A stretch of DNA of 55,148 nt, taken from the IMG/VR virus record IMGVR_UViG_3300032116_000256, positions 1 through 55,148 of that record; one strand, written 5' to 3'. This document shows positions 14,304-22,132 of this stretch, piece after piece. This stretch comes from a virus. Position numbers and translations under genes: made by a program. Position 1 is the stretch's first letter; every line of letters starts with the position of its first letter. Under the pieces are notes generated by a model. The model saw only the letters and a program-made list of their open reading frames with translations, did no database searches and was not told the DNA's origin.

Positions 14304-15189
14304 TGTTGAGGATGTGATAAATTGCATGGTCTTTGCCTTTGAGTTCTACGTCGAAGAATACAGGCTTGCCATAGTTATTGGGTGAATTGACGGGCATCAT
14401 AGCGTGTTTGCGCGTGTTGTCAATACCTTCTGAGTAATGAAACAAAGGAATTGTGGGCCAAGTGGAGTAGGCAAGGTGAAAATCTGCGGCGTCATCGTTA
14501 CCGTGATTGCAGAACTGACGATGCAGAGAATCGTAGGTAATTGGAATGCCAGCAGGGACAAAAAAATATTTGTGCAAGTTGGAGACGGACCAAGTGCCAC
14601 TGACGTTATCGTTCACCTCTAGAACAAGACGAGAGCGAACATTGGCTGGCAAGCGATTGAAGTTAGAAAGAAAACGGGCAGAGATAACAGCAGGGTCGCC
14701 GTCTTGACGGCAATGAATGTTGAGCGGTGAACGATAGTCAAGCGGAAGGTCGAGCAAGTCGAAAAGATCAGCGTGAGCAGTAAGGTCACGAATGCTGTTG
14801 GTGATGGCGGCGTCGTCGGTGCTGGTAAGAGTGATGAATTCTGAAGGATGCGCGGAGATGCGAACACCAGTGCGCTTGACGGTGGCGGCGATAGTGTCGA
14901 GAGCAGCGCGGAGGTCAGACCAATTGGGCAACTGGTCGAGACGAAGATTAACGTCAGGATGGTCGATGACAGGAGTAAGAGTGGACGACAAACGATAACC
15001 AGCAATGCCAGTGTCGGCACAGTGCTGAATGATGCGGTTGGTAACAACGAAGTTGTTGAGGATGCGGTCACTGAGAATGCGAATAGCGTCGGCACGAGGC
15101 AGCGACAAGAAACGAGTCAAGGTCATGGTCTGGAACTTGTGACCTTGCTCGGCAAGAACGTTGGAGATGCAGCAGAGTGCGAGTTGCAT
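14284..15189 (-). CDS. UV-damage endonuclease (UVDE family)
   Basis: 301 residues. TIM-barrel UVDE features in order: LALCCISNVLAEQ at the start, RILNNFVVTNRIIQHCADTG, GYRLSSTLTPVIDHPDV, RISAHPSEFITL, RLVLEVNDNVSG, IPITYDSLHRQFCNHG and HYSEGIDN. His, Glu and Asp residues of the metal site are in place. UVDE cuts DNA 5' of UV photoproducts and other lesions, starting excision repair. The gene has clearly higher GC in its first two-thirds than its neighbours and uses different codons, which suggests recent acquisition. A possible TTGACG -35 lies 28 bases upstream of ATG, with a poor -10. Confidence 0.85.
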   Translation of the reverse strand: MQLALCCISNVLAEQGHKFQTMTLTRFLSLPRADAIRILSDRILNNFVVTNRIIQHCADTGIAGYRLSSTLTPVIDHPDVNLRLDQLPNWSDLRAALDTIAATVKRTGVRISAHPSEFITLTSTDDAAITNSIRDLTAHADLFDLLDLPLDYRSPLNIHCRQDGDPAVISARFLSNFNRLPANVRSRLVLEVNDNVSGTWSVSNLHKYFFVPAGIPITYDSLHRQFCNHGNDDAADFHLAYSTWPTIPLFHYSEGIDNTRKHAMMPVNSPNNYGKPVFFDVELKGKDHAIYHILNNANKNQ

Positions 15190-15230
15190 GGTTCTACTGT
15201 GACACAGAATGCACAGGCGTCAAGAGTTTT

Positions 15231-15755
15231 TTAAGATTTAAAATCTTTCATCCCAAACTTACCGTCTTTGAAGAAAGCAAGCGTCTTTGACATTTGATCT
15301 GCATTAACGCACCAATTATCCACTTGAGTATGTTTTTTATGATATTTTAATTGATCAAATTTTTTTCTTGAGATTGACCCAACGAATTCAACGGTAGTGT
15401 AATTCTTGTCGATTCTTGCCAGAATGTAAACCAAGGGATTTTTCTTTTGGTATTCTTCAAAAGGAATTTTTAATTCAATATCTTTATGGGGCCAAGTAGA
15501 AGCCTTAATCTCAACCCCATCAAAATCAATTTGATCTCCAAGATCATAGATATTGGTATCGATTTCTTGATCTGTTAAATCTGCGTAAGCGATTTCGACA
15601 GAGATACCGAGAATATGCCAATAACAGCGTTCTTTTTTAATTTTGAACCTGTCTCTATTGCGAAACGATTCGTGTTTTGCGTTGTTGCGAGTCATGCCAA
15701 GTTTTTCAGCAAGTTCACGCTGCTCCTTGGACAACTTATAAATATTATTAATCAT
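15231..15755 (-). CDS. Possible PD-(D/E)XK-type nuclease-like protein
   Basis: 174 residues. IDFDGVEIKAST around residues 77-88 has the spacing of the nuclease core (acid, then E-x-K on the next strand), followed by NPLVYILARID and TTVEFVGSISRKKF strands, as in small restriction-like folds. No catalytic proof; it may be a structural relative only. N-terminal basic helix (KESFRNRDRFKIKKE type) could bind DNA. Confidence 0.4.
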   Translation of the reverse strand: MINNIYKLSKEQRELAEKLGMTRNNAKHESFRNRDRFKIKKERCYWHILGISVEIAYADLTDQEIDTNIYDLGDQIDFDGVEIKASTWPHKDIELKIPFEEYQKKNPLVYILARIDKNYTTVEFVGSISRKKFDQLKYHKKHTQVDNWCVNADQMSKTLAFFKDGKFGMKDFKS

Positions 15756-16007
15756 TTAAATAGTAATGATTGTTTTGCTCACTGAATCGCCGCATTGACC
15801 GCACTTTGGCCCAACTTCATGCGAATCGTATTGAAAATGCTCCATGATTCCTTCAAACGCCATATGATTATTAAGGACATGCTCTTTCACCTTTGCGAGA
15901 ACATAATCAATAATTTTTGCTTTTTCTTCAGCAGGAAGATCGTGATATCGCTTCCCGTCCACAGAAAAATCATATGCGGTACACCCCTGACTGATCTCAA
16001 ATTTCAT
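15756..16007 (-). CDS. Small hypothetical protein with CxxC
   Basis: 83 residues, MKFEISQGCTAYDFSVDGKR, helical centre, ends with GPKCGQCGDSVSKTIITI, one CxxC. Its upstream promoter (16047-16074) lies inside the end of the cyclase gene. Confidence 0.6.
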   Translation of the reverse strand: MKFEISQGCTAYDFSVDGKRYHDLPAEEKAKIIDYVLAKVKEHVLNNHMAFEGIMEHFQYDSHEVGPKCGQCGDSVSKTIITI

Positions 16008-16029
16008 ACTTATTTGCGGTTAAGTTGTT

Positions 16030-18087
16030 CTACTTTGAAGTAGCAACATATACCCCATCCCAATTTTTTGTCAAGCCTTTTTCGCGCAATTCGCCGATTC
16101 TTTCTATCATCATGTCGTAATATTTTTTCAGTTCTGGGTTATTCTTCTTGAGGCTTTCGGCTAAGGTAATCGCATTGTCCCAGTTTTGGGCGCGGTAATC
16201 ACAAATGAATCCATCGTGCATTCTGTAAATATGTTTTATTTTATCTTCATCGTGCTTGTTTTCAAGCACTGTGAATATTTTAACGCCTTCTTTCTTGCCC
16301 TTAACCGCAATCAAATCTAATTCAAGTGTCTGGTAATCATTTTTGATATGCTCTGCGGTTCTGGGGCCAACTATGATTCTAACACCGTAAGGCTTAGATT
16401 GCCCTTCTAATCTAGAGGCGAGATTAACATGATCACCCAAGCAAGTGTAATCGAAACGCTGAGTGCTACCCATATTGCCAACGACAACGCTCCCAGTATT
16501 GATTCCGAGTCCCATGCCGAATGGCGGGACACCTTCTTTTGAGATTTCTTCATTGAAAGAGTCGAGACGTTTAAGCATCTCTAATGCTGTCTTTACAGCA
16601 TTTTTCGCGTGATTAGCGTCATCAAGCGGCGCATTCCAGAACGCCATTTGAGCATCGCCAATGTACTTATCCAAAGTGCCATCGTTTTTCAATATCGATT
16701 CGGTCATTGCTGTCATGTAGCGATTCATAATCATTGTTAAGCCTTGTACATTTTTACCATAGTGTTCTGAGATTGTAGTAAAGCCACGAACATCTGTGAA
16801 CATGATAGAAAGCTCGCGTTCATCTCCACCTAAACGAAGCAAACCTGGGTTTTTTTGCAACTTCTCTACGAGTGCTGGCGCAAGATAAGTGCCGAATTGT
16901 TTTTTAATTAATTGTTTTTGTTTGAATTCGCTAATGAATCTCAAGAACGCGGATAACATGAACATCACTGATATTGCAATAATTATCCAACTGTAATCGA
17001 ATAATTGCCCCTTGGAAAACGATACGAATCCGAATTTAATTGGCGCAGCCACCAAAGCAATATAAAAAAGCCCAGTCAACCAATAAGGGCCACTAATGAG
17101 TATTAATATTACGGCTAATCCTGCTAATGATCCATAAAGCAATTCATATAAATTAAATTGGCTAGGTCTTTCTAACCTAGCCTCATCTGCCAACATCTGA
17201 GCGGCGAACAATGGAATTTCATATCCATATCTTATATTTACGGAGGTCGCAACAGTGTTTGATAACCCTTCAGCAGTCGGCGCAATCATAACAACTTTAT
17301 CTTTAACTTTGCTCCAGTTGTGGTCGGCAAAAGATAATGAACTGAATTCATATTTAAAATTAATCCAGACGCGCCCATGCTCATCTGTTTTTATTGTTTT
17401 AAATTGCGGAATTCTAACCGCATCTATTCCAGCTTGATTTATTCTTGCTTGATAGCTTGGGTCGCCAGCTAAAACACGAAGCATTTCAAGCGGTATAGTT
17501 GGATATATTTCTTTGTTTATTTGTACGATTAGCGGTAGCCTTCTAACTACACCGTCAACTTCTGGCGCAGTCAAAAGCATTCCAACGCCAGCCGCAGCTT
17601 CACCGAGTTGTTTCGTCGGACCAATCGCCGCATTATATTCAAATAACCATTCATTTATGCCCTCTCCAATTGTTGCGACGCCTCTTGGAACTGGTTGGCC
17701 TTTTCCTTTATTTGCCGCAGACTGACTCAAGATTACAGGGTAAGTTTTTAACACTTCTGTTAGTTCATCATCTCCATTGAATCGATCTTTCTCCGCAAAG
17801 ATCACTGGCAGCACAACTAACTGAGCTTGGTTATCGAATGCTTTTTTGATTGCTTTTGCAATAACTTGTCTTGGAAAGGGCCATTGACCTTCTTTCTCCA
17901 AAGTTTTTTCGTCTATTTCCACTACAATAATATTTTCACTTATTTGCTTTGGTTGAGTTCGTTGATAATAATCAATAGTCTTGAGTCTGGCGGTCTCAAT
18001 AAAAAATGGATCGTTTATGCGCAGCACAACAAGTCCAATCAGCACAGCGAATGAAAATAAAAAAGAATATAATTTATATTTGCTCAT
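16030..18087 (-). CDS. CHASE2-class III adenylate cyclase
   Basis: 685 residues. TM helix 5-23, extracytoplasmic CHASE2 sensor domain about 28-310, three TM helices about 315-385, then a class III cyclase domain 415-610. Seen in the catalytic part: FTDVRGFTT with first metal Asp432, LDKYIGDAQMAFW with Lys474 and second metal Asp478, DYTCLGDHVNLASRLE with Thr548, Asn555 and Arg559. Lys plus Thr/Asp at the base-recognition sites and intact metal and transition-state residues point to an active ATP cyclase (class IIIb type). The gene overlaps the FecR-domain gene by ATGA and ends the curli-like operon. CHASE2 cyclases beside FecR-type proteins are known in bacteria; one in a phage is unusual. 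It would sit in the inner membrane and raise cAMP in response to a periplasmic signal. Confidence 0.9.
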   Translation of the reverse strand: MSKYKLYSFLFSFAVLIGLVVLRINDPFFIETARLKTIDYYQRTQPKQISENIIVVEIDEKTLEKEGQWPFPRQVIAKAIKKAFDNQAQLVVLPVIFAEKDRFNGDDELTEVLKTYPVILSQSAANKGKGQPVPRGVATIGEGINEWLFEYNAAIGPTKQLGEAAAGVGMLLTAPEVDGVVRRLPLIVQINKEIYPTIPLEMLRVLAGDPSYQARINQAGIDAVRIPQFKTIKTDEHGRVWINFKYEFSSLSFADHNWSKVKDKVVMIAPTAEGLSNTVATSVNIRYGYEIPLFAAQMLADEARLERPSQFNLYELLYGSLAGLAVILILISGPYWLTGLFYIALVAAPIKFGFVSFSKGQLFDYSWIIIAISVMFMLSAFLRFISEFKQKQLIKKQFGTYLAPALVEKLQKNPGLLRLGGDERELSIMFTDVRGFTTISEHYGKNVQGLTMIMNRYMTAMTESILKNDGTLDKYIGDAQMAFWNAPLDDANHAKNAVKTALEMLKRLDSFNEEISKEGVPPFGMGLGINTGSVVVGNMGSTQRFDYTCLGDHVNLASRLEGQSKPYGVRIIVGPRTAEHIKNDYQTLELDLIAVKGKKEGVKIFTVLENKHDEDKIKHIYRMHDGFICDYRAQNWDNAITLAESLKKNNPELKKYYDMMIERIGELREKGLTKNWDGVYVATSK
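16047..16074 (-). promoter_or_regulatory. Sigma70-like promoter within end of cyclase gene
   Basis: Minus strand: TTGACA (16069-16074), 16-bp spacer, TATATG (16047-16052), 40 bases before ATG at 16007. Would start a separate transcript for 15756-16007 and the genes beyond. Confidence 0.5.
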
Positions 18088-19226
18088 TTTTGAATAATGT
18101 TTACTTTTGATTTCTCTCCAAAATTTAATACATAAGGTTCGCCGTTTACATTGACGCTCACGTTGTCGCCAAGTCTAGCGGTATAAACTATTACGCTTTT
18201 TTCTGTTCGTAATTCAAGTGTGGCAGTTTTGCCATCATTTGACTTAAATCCTTTGCTAACTGCTACATTAGGAGTTAATGTTGCTGTGGGCTGAACAATA
18301 GCTGGGGCAGTTTGATTTGATTTAGCTATTGCTTCCTCTGCCGCAGCTTGAACAACTTGGGGCTGGATTGCATTGATATCCAGTTTAGTTTCTGGAACTT
18401 GCACTGGCGTTTCAGTTGTTGCGGTTTGTGCAACTACTGCTTCTGCTGGAGCTTCACTAGGCTTATCTACTTGAGCAACTTCAGTTTTGCCCTCTTTCTT
18501 TTTATTTGGCTCGTCATCTTTCTTTCCGTCATCAGTTTTTTCTTTGCCTTCTTTCTTTGTAGTTTTGCTGCCTTGAGTAACTGATTTTGGGGACTCAAGC
18601 AAAATCATATTATTGATTTTTGATTCATCTTGGAAATTTAAAATAACAGGTTGAGTGGGGGCATTGAATCCAGAGCTAACAAATGTTGCTTGGTAAGGTT
18701 GGTTCATGACAACTTTGCCCCCAGCATTCTCCACTTCAATAGATCCTACAACTGGCTTTATGCCAGATGCTAGTGGGATGGACGGCAAAAGAACAATTAA
18801 ACTCTTGCCGTCCTCCGATACTGTCATTGAAAAGTCCGTGCCTCTTACAGAAACAACTGCTGTAGGAGTTTGAACTTTTATGTTTTCTCTGCTATTCTTT
18901 GCTATTAATCCTGACGCATATCTAACTGTGCCAGATGTTGCTTTCATGTTCAGTTTGCCTTTACCACTGGCAGGGTCATAGACAAACTCGTCTATCCTCA
19001 ACTTGGAAAACTCTGTAATTTGAACTTTGGTATTGTCTTCAAAGGTAATGCCAGCGCGACCTCGCAATGTTTCTATAACGTCATTCATTTCGACGCCAAC
19101 GCTGACTTTACCTTCAATCTTTTCGGTCTTTCTGGTTATTTGTGTCGGCCCAGTTATTTCAGTAAGTTGACCAGAAGAGGCGAAGCAAGATAAAGCCGCT
19201 AATAAAAATATAGCGGCTATTCTCAT
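18084..19226 (-). CDS. Secreted FecR-domain protein
   Basis: 380 residues. Sec signal peptide (MRIAAIFLLAALSCFASSG). Residues about 20-140 form a FecR domain: SVGVEMNDVIETLRGRAGI, ITFEDNTKVQITEFSKLRID, GKLNMKATSGTVRYASG, VQTPTAVVSVRGTDFS. A Lys/Glu/Asp-rich low-complexity linker about 220-270 follows, then an Ala/Val/Pro-rich stretch and a last strand domain (SVIVYTARLGDNVSVNVNGE). FecR domains sense or relay signals in the periplasm. Its gene overlaps both neighbours (TAATG with the curlin-like gene, ATGA with the cyclase), so it probably reports an envelope state to the CHASE2 cyclase. Confidence 0.8.
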   Translation of the reverse strand: MRIAAIFLLAALSCFASSGQLTEITGPTQITRKTEKIEGKVSVGVEMNDVIETLRGRAGITFEDNTKVQITEFSKLRIDEFVYDPASGKGKLNMKATSGTVRYASGLIAKNSRENIKVQTPTAVVSVRGTDFSMTVSEDGKSLIVLLPSIPLASGIKPVVGSIEVENAGGKVVMNQPYQATFVSSGFNAPTQPVILNFQDESKINNMILLESPKSVTQGSKTTKKEGKEKTDDGKKDDEPNKKKEGKTEVAQVDKPSEAPAEAVVAQTATTETPVQVPETKLDINAIQPQVVQAAAEEAIAKSNQTAPAIVQPTATLTPNVAVSKGFKSNDGKTATLELRTEKSVIVYTARLGDNVSVNVNGEPYVLNFGEKSKVNIIQK

Positions 19227-20032
19227 TAATTAGTCGGTGGGGCAATTGTTGCTGTTGTTTGAGCCGCTCCAGCGACACCGTTTTGGTTATTGCTATTCAA
19301 TGTCATCAATGGTGAAAAAGCTGTAGTGGTCTGAACAATGCGAACAGTATTGTTGCTACCAGTTAAATTATAATTAAAAAGCTGTTTCTCTAAGCCAGCT
19401 TGGTAAATAGTCAAATCATTAGATCCACCTGTGATTGTAACAGTTTGTTCATGACCATCTTTAGTCGCTGTACCACCAGCCACTAAACCAATTTGGGTAG
19501 ACTTAATTGTATTTGAACTGCCAGTTACTTCGTAATCAATATAATTATATTTACCATTCTCGATGCCGAATTTAAATACGTTTGAGTTGCCAGTTACATT
19601 GAACTTAAAGTCGCTGTAACTAACGGTGGCTTTTGACGTATCTGTATCAGATGTATGGTCAACGGTAACATCTTTATTGAGCAGGAATGAATTATTGTTT
19701 CCGTTAAAAAGCAAGTTCATATTGTTGTTTGATCCGCTCATAAAAATCTTTTGAGTATTCGCGTTGCCATTAAATACCGAAACTAATTTTAGATTGTTTG
19801 CATCGATAATTGAGAAATCCGTATTGTTGTTATTTCCCATTTGTCTCATTTCAAAAAGGATGTTATCTCCAGTGATATTACTGGGTGTTTGAGACGAACC
19901 TACTTTATTGAGAGATCCAACCTGTACAAAGGTTGTATTTCCCGAGGTTGTAATCTGATTAACGTAAAGCTGGTTCTGCCCGAAGGCGAGGGAAACCAAC
20001 GTTACGAATAACGCGATCAGTTTAATCTTCAT
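19226..20032 (-). CDS. Curlin-repeat (CsgA/CsgB-like) secreted protein
   Basis: 268 residues. Signal peptide MKIKLIALFVTLVSLAFG, then repeats of the form xxGxxNxxxxxQxG: MGNNNNTDFSI, MSGSNNNMNLLF, VTGNSNVFKFGI, VTGSSNTIKSTQIG, ITGGSNDLTIYQAG, LTGSNNTVRIVQT. Gly-Asn-rich, evenly spaced units with Gln or hydrophobic partners are the signature of curlin amyloid strands. More divergent than E. coli CsgA and longer. Coupled between CsgG-like and FecR genes. Likely exported through the phage CsgG-like pore. Confidence 0.75.
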   Translation of the reverse strand: MKIKLIALFVTLVSLAFGQNQLYVNQITTSGNTTFVQVGSLNKVGSSQTPSNITGDNILFEMRQMGNNNNTDFSIIDANNLKLVSVFNGNANTQKIFMSGSNNNMNLLFNGNNNSFLLNKDVTVDHTSDTDTSKATVSYSDFKFNVTGNSNVFKFGIENGKYNYIDYEVTGSSNTIKSTQIGLVAGGTATKDGHEQTVTITGGSNDLTIYQAGLEKQLFNYNLTGSNNTVRIVQTTTAFSPLMTLNSNNQNGVAGAAQTTATIAPPTN

Positions 20033-20825
20033 TGTTTTGGGGTTGAGGTTTTAGTTTCCAAAGTTTACACTCTTGGCCTTGTTTAATGATTTCTATTACT
20101 GCTTGTTCTATCGCACTTCTAACCGCAATAGTATTAGGTTCGTTTGCAGTGAAACCAAGCTCTGATTCTGCTGGTGTTACTCCGTGTTCGTAAAATTTAA
20201 ACAAGTTGCCCGAAGCTGCCACACTGGAAATTGTTTTTGTAACTGCAACACTCAGAATGATTTCGCCAGTTTGTACACTGACAAATCGTAATGAAACAGT
20301 TACAACATCTTTGCGATATTGGGTGCTGCCAGATATACCAAGAAGGCTGGCACCGGCACCACCAGTTAAGATATTAGTATCGTAGCCAATAATTCCTCCT
20401 TCTGCAATTATGCCCGCAAATAACATTGGCATCAGTTTTTCTGCGTCTTTGCCTTGAAATGACTCTCTGGTTTGATTTATAAGTTGACGCTCTCTTATAA
20501 CATTATCTAAATTAGAGCGTTCCAAAACTTGGAACCATTTGCCATCTCCTGCAATTCGCAAAGCATCTATGAGCCAACTTTCTGCGCCTTGAGTTACTGC
20601 TGACGAAAAGGAGGCGTAGGCGTCAACTGTTTTACGTTGTCCAGTTTTATCGGCAAACGCATAAACTGCGATTGTCATTCTGGGGTTGTCTGGCTCAGGT
20701 AAATTTTTAAGCTGCTCTTCAAGCGGAGAAGTCTGCAACTTGGGCAAAGTTATGATAGCTGGCTTCTCTGGCAGAGAGGCGCATCCAACTAGACTAAGCA
20801 ATAAAAGGCTTGCCAGCCATTTCAT
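20022..20825 (-). CDS. csgG: CsgG-like outer-membrane secretion lipoprotein
   Basis: 267 residues, close to E. coli CsgG in length. Lipoprotein signal MKWLASLLLLSLVG then C15. Family segments in order: MTIAVYAFADKTGQRK, AVTQGAESWLIDALRIAG, WFQVLERSNLDNVIRERQLI, GIIAEGGIIGYDTNILTGG, YRKDVVTVSLRFVSVQTGEII. CsgG forms the nonameric outer-membrane pore that exports curli subunits. CsgG-like genes without the rest of curli are known in some marine phages; here the gene sits in a fuller set. The C-terminal Lys/Gln tail is not typical. Confidence 0.88.
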   Translation of the reverse strand: MKWLASLLLLSLVGCASLPEKPAIITLPKLQTSPLEEQLKNLPEPDNPRMTIAVYAFADKTGQRKTVDAYASFSSAVTQGAESWLIDALRIAGDGKWFQVLERSNLDNVIRERQLINQTRESFQGKDAEKLMPMLFAGIIAEGGIIGYDTNILTGGAGASLLGISGSTQYRKDVVTVSLRFVSVQTGEIILSVAVTKTISSVAASGNLFKFYEHGVTPAESELGFTANEPNTIAVRSAIEQAVIEIIKQGQECKLWKLKPQPQNNED

Positions 20826-21277
20826 TAAGGAGTTGGAGCTAAGACGCCAACAGGAACTTGTATTTGAGTTGTGTTTCCTGTGGCGGGGTCAACAATAAAA
20901 AGAGTAACCATATCTCCGTTTTTCTGCCATGTAACAGTCGCTCCTCCTTGTAAATTAATTATCCCAAAATTTGCGCCTCCTGCGTTAAAAATTTGATCGG
21001 TAACTTGAGAAGCAAGCTGAGAGTAAATTCTTGCCTGTAAGTTGTTTATAAAATTATTTAATGGAGTGTTTTGAGATTGTATTTTTTCTTGTTCAAGCTC
21101 TGCTTTGGCAATATCTTTTATCGATTGTTTTCTGGTTCTAGCTAAATTTTCAATCGTAATAATGTGACCAGAAAAATTTACTCCATTAAACGCTGGAGAT
21201 TTAAAAGAATAAACCATGTCACTGCCAAATGCGTTGGTAGCGCAAACTAAAAAGAGTAATATTTTAGCGAGATTCAC
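20825..21277 (-). CDS. csgF: CsgF-like curli accessory protein
   Basis: 150 residues from a GTG start. Signal peptide MNLAKILLFLVCATNAFG, then MVYSFKSPAFNGVNFSG, which matches the CsgF start (FxFxNPxFGGN type), a helix (LNNFINNLQARIYSQLAS) and a C-terminal strand pair GDMVTLFIVDPATGNTTQIQVP as in CsgF (RKTGQTSTIQV). CsgF sits in the CsgG pore and helps nucleate curli at the surface. First gene of the five-gene operon; its stop overlaps the csgG start (TAATG). Confidence 0.78.
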   Translation of the reverse strand: MNLAKILLFLVCATNAFGSDMVYSFKSPAFNGVNFSGHIITIENLARTRKQSIKDIAKAELEQEKIQSQNTPLNNFINNLQARIYSQLASQVTDQIFNAGGANFGIINLQGGATVTWQKNGDMVTLFIVDPATGNTTQIQVPVGVLAPTP

Positions 21278-21293
21278 TAAAAGATATTACACT

Positions 21294-21944
21294 TTATTCT
21301 TTTTTAAATTGATAAAAGTAATCCCAATTGTCACCGGCAATCCATTTGCCTTCTCCTTCGCAGGTAAACTCTTGAGTAAAGACTTGCCAATCAGGTTTCT
21401 CTAACTTTTTAGAGATAAAAGCCCCACCATCTTTCCATACAACTCTGTTATTTGGTTGCAAAAACAATTGGTTTACAGGCTTGCCATCTTTATCTTTCAG
21501 CCCCCAAATAACATGACCACACTTATGACCGCCAGCCATTTCAGAGTATCCGTAAGAAGCGTCTGGATTGTCGCGCCAGTCAATAGTAAAAAGATATTTA
21601 CCCTCGACCCACTCATGGTTCTTTAGCTGAATATTAACTCTCGCATTTTTATGATACTCCCATCGGGTAACTGAAATGTCATAAGAGAAACAGTCCCACA
21701 ACTGCAACCAATCTAAGGGTAAATTAGAATGTTGTGGCTCGTTTACCAAAAAATGAATTGGAACACGATCATGACGCGAGCCATATTCCGTCATGACTTG
21801 AAACGTTAAACATCTTCTGGTTAAGCTGGTAACCCCAAAAACTTCACAAAGAACGTATTCTGTTTTTTTGTTCTCGTTGTTATAGAGGAAGTCGCTTTTT
21901 AAATAAGCTGGAAATACAGGGATGTTTGCATTAAGGTGAGGCAT
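21294..21944 (-). CDS. Conserved phage protein, unknown
   Basis: 216 residues, MPHLNANIPVFPAYLKSDFL, rich in aromatic residues (WLQLWDCFSYDISVTRWEY, HVIWGLKDKDGK, DNWDYFYQF). Similar proteins appear in T4-like and cyanophage genomes from memory. No function known. No signal peptide, so it is not part of the curli machinery despite lying beside it. Confidence 0.7.
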   Translation of the reverse strand: MPHLNANIPVFPAYLKSDFLYNNENKKTEYVLCEVFGVTSLTRRCLTFQVMTEYGSRHDRVPIHFLVNEPQHSNLPLDWLQLWDCFSYDISVTRWEYHKNARVNIQLKNHEWVEGKYLFTIDWRDNPDASYGYSEMAGGHKCGHVIWGLKDKDGKPVNQLFLQPNNRVVWKDGGAFISKKLEKPDWQVFTQEFTCEGEGKWIAGDNWDYFYQFKKE

Positions 21945-22132
21945 TATTGTTCGTCGTAATATTCGTTTAATTGTTCATTAGCAGAACGCTTTCTTTTTTT
22001 ATTGGAATATGATCTATTATTTTCGCAATACTTGCAAGAACCATGATTCCTGCAACTCCGATCAAAACTTTTTGATCCTTGATACGGTTTTCTTTTTTCC
22101 TTGCCGTGCTTTATTGCTTTTTCTAGGCTCAT
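21944..22132 (-). CDS. Small basic Cys-containing protein
   Basis: 62 residues, MSLEKAIKHGKEKRKPYQGS, then CRNHGSCKYCENNRSYSNKKRKR. The CxxxxxCxxC cluster and very basic tail resemble a small phage protein seen elsewhere (from memory) and suggest nucleic-acid contact. It starts inside the end of the upstream gene in another frame. Confidence 0.6.
   Translation of the reverse strand: MSLEKAIKHGKEKRKPYQGSKSFDRSCRNHGSCKYCENNRSYSNKKRKRSANEQLNEYYDEQ

Noticed and set aside
14619-15095. Second minus-strand frame inside the UV endonuclease gene
   Set aside because: Ser/Leu/Pro/Thr-rich, expected from GC-rich DNA with few stop codons; the UVDE frame has the family motifs.
14848-15234. Plus-strand frame inside the UV endonuclease gene
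   Set aside because: Same cause: chance open frame in GC-rich coding DNA.
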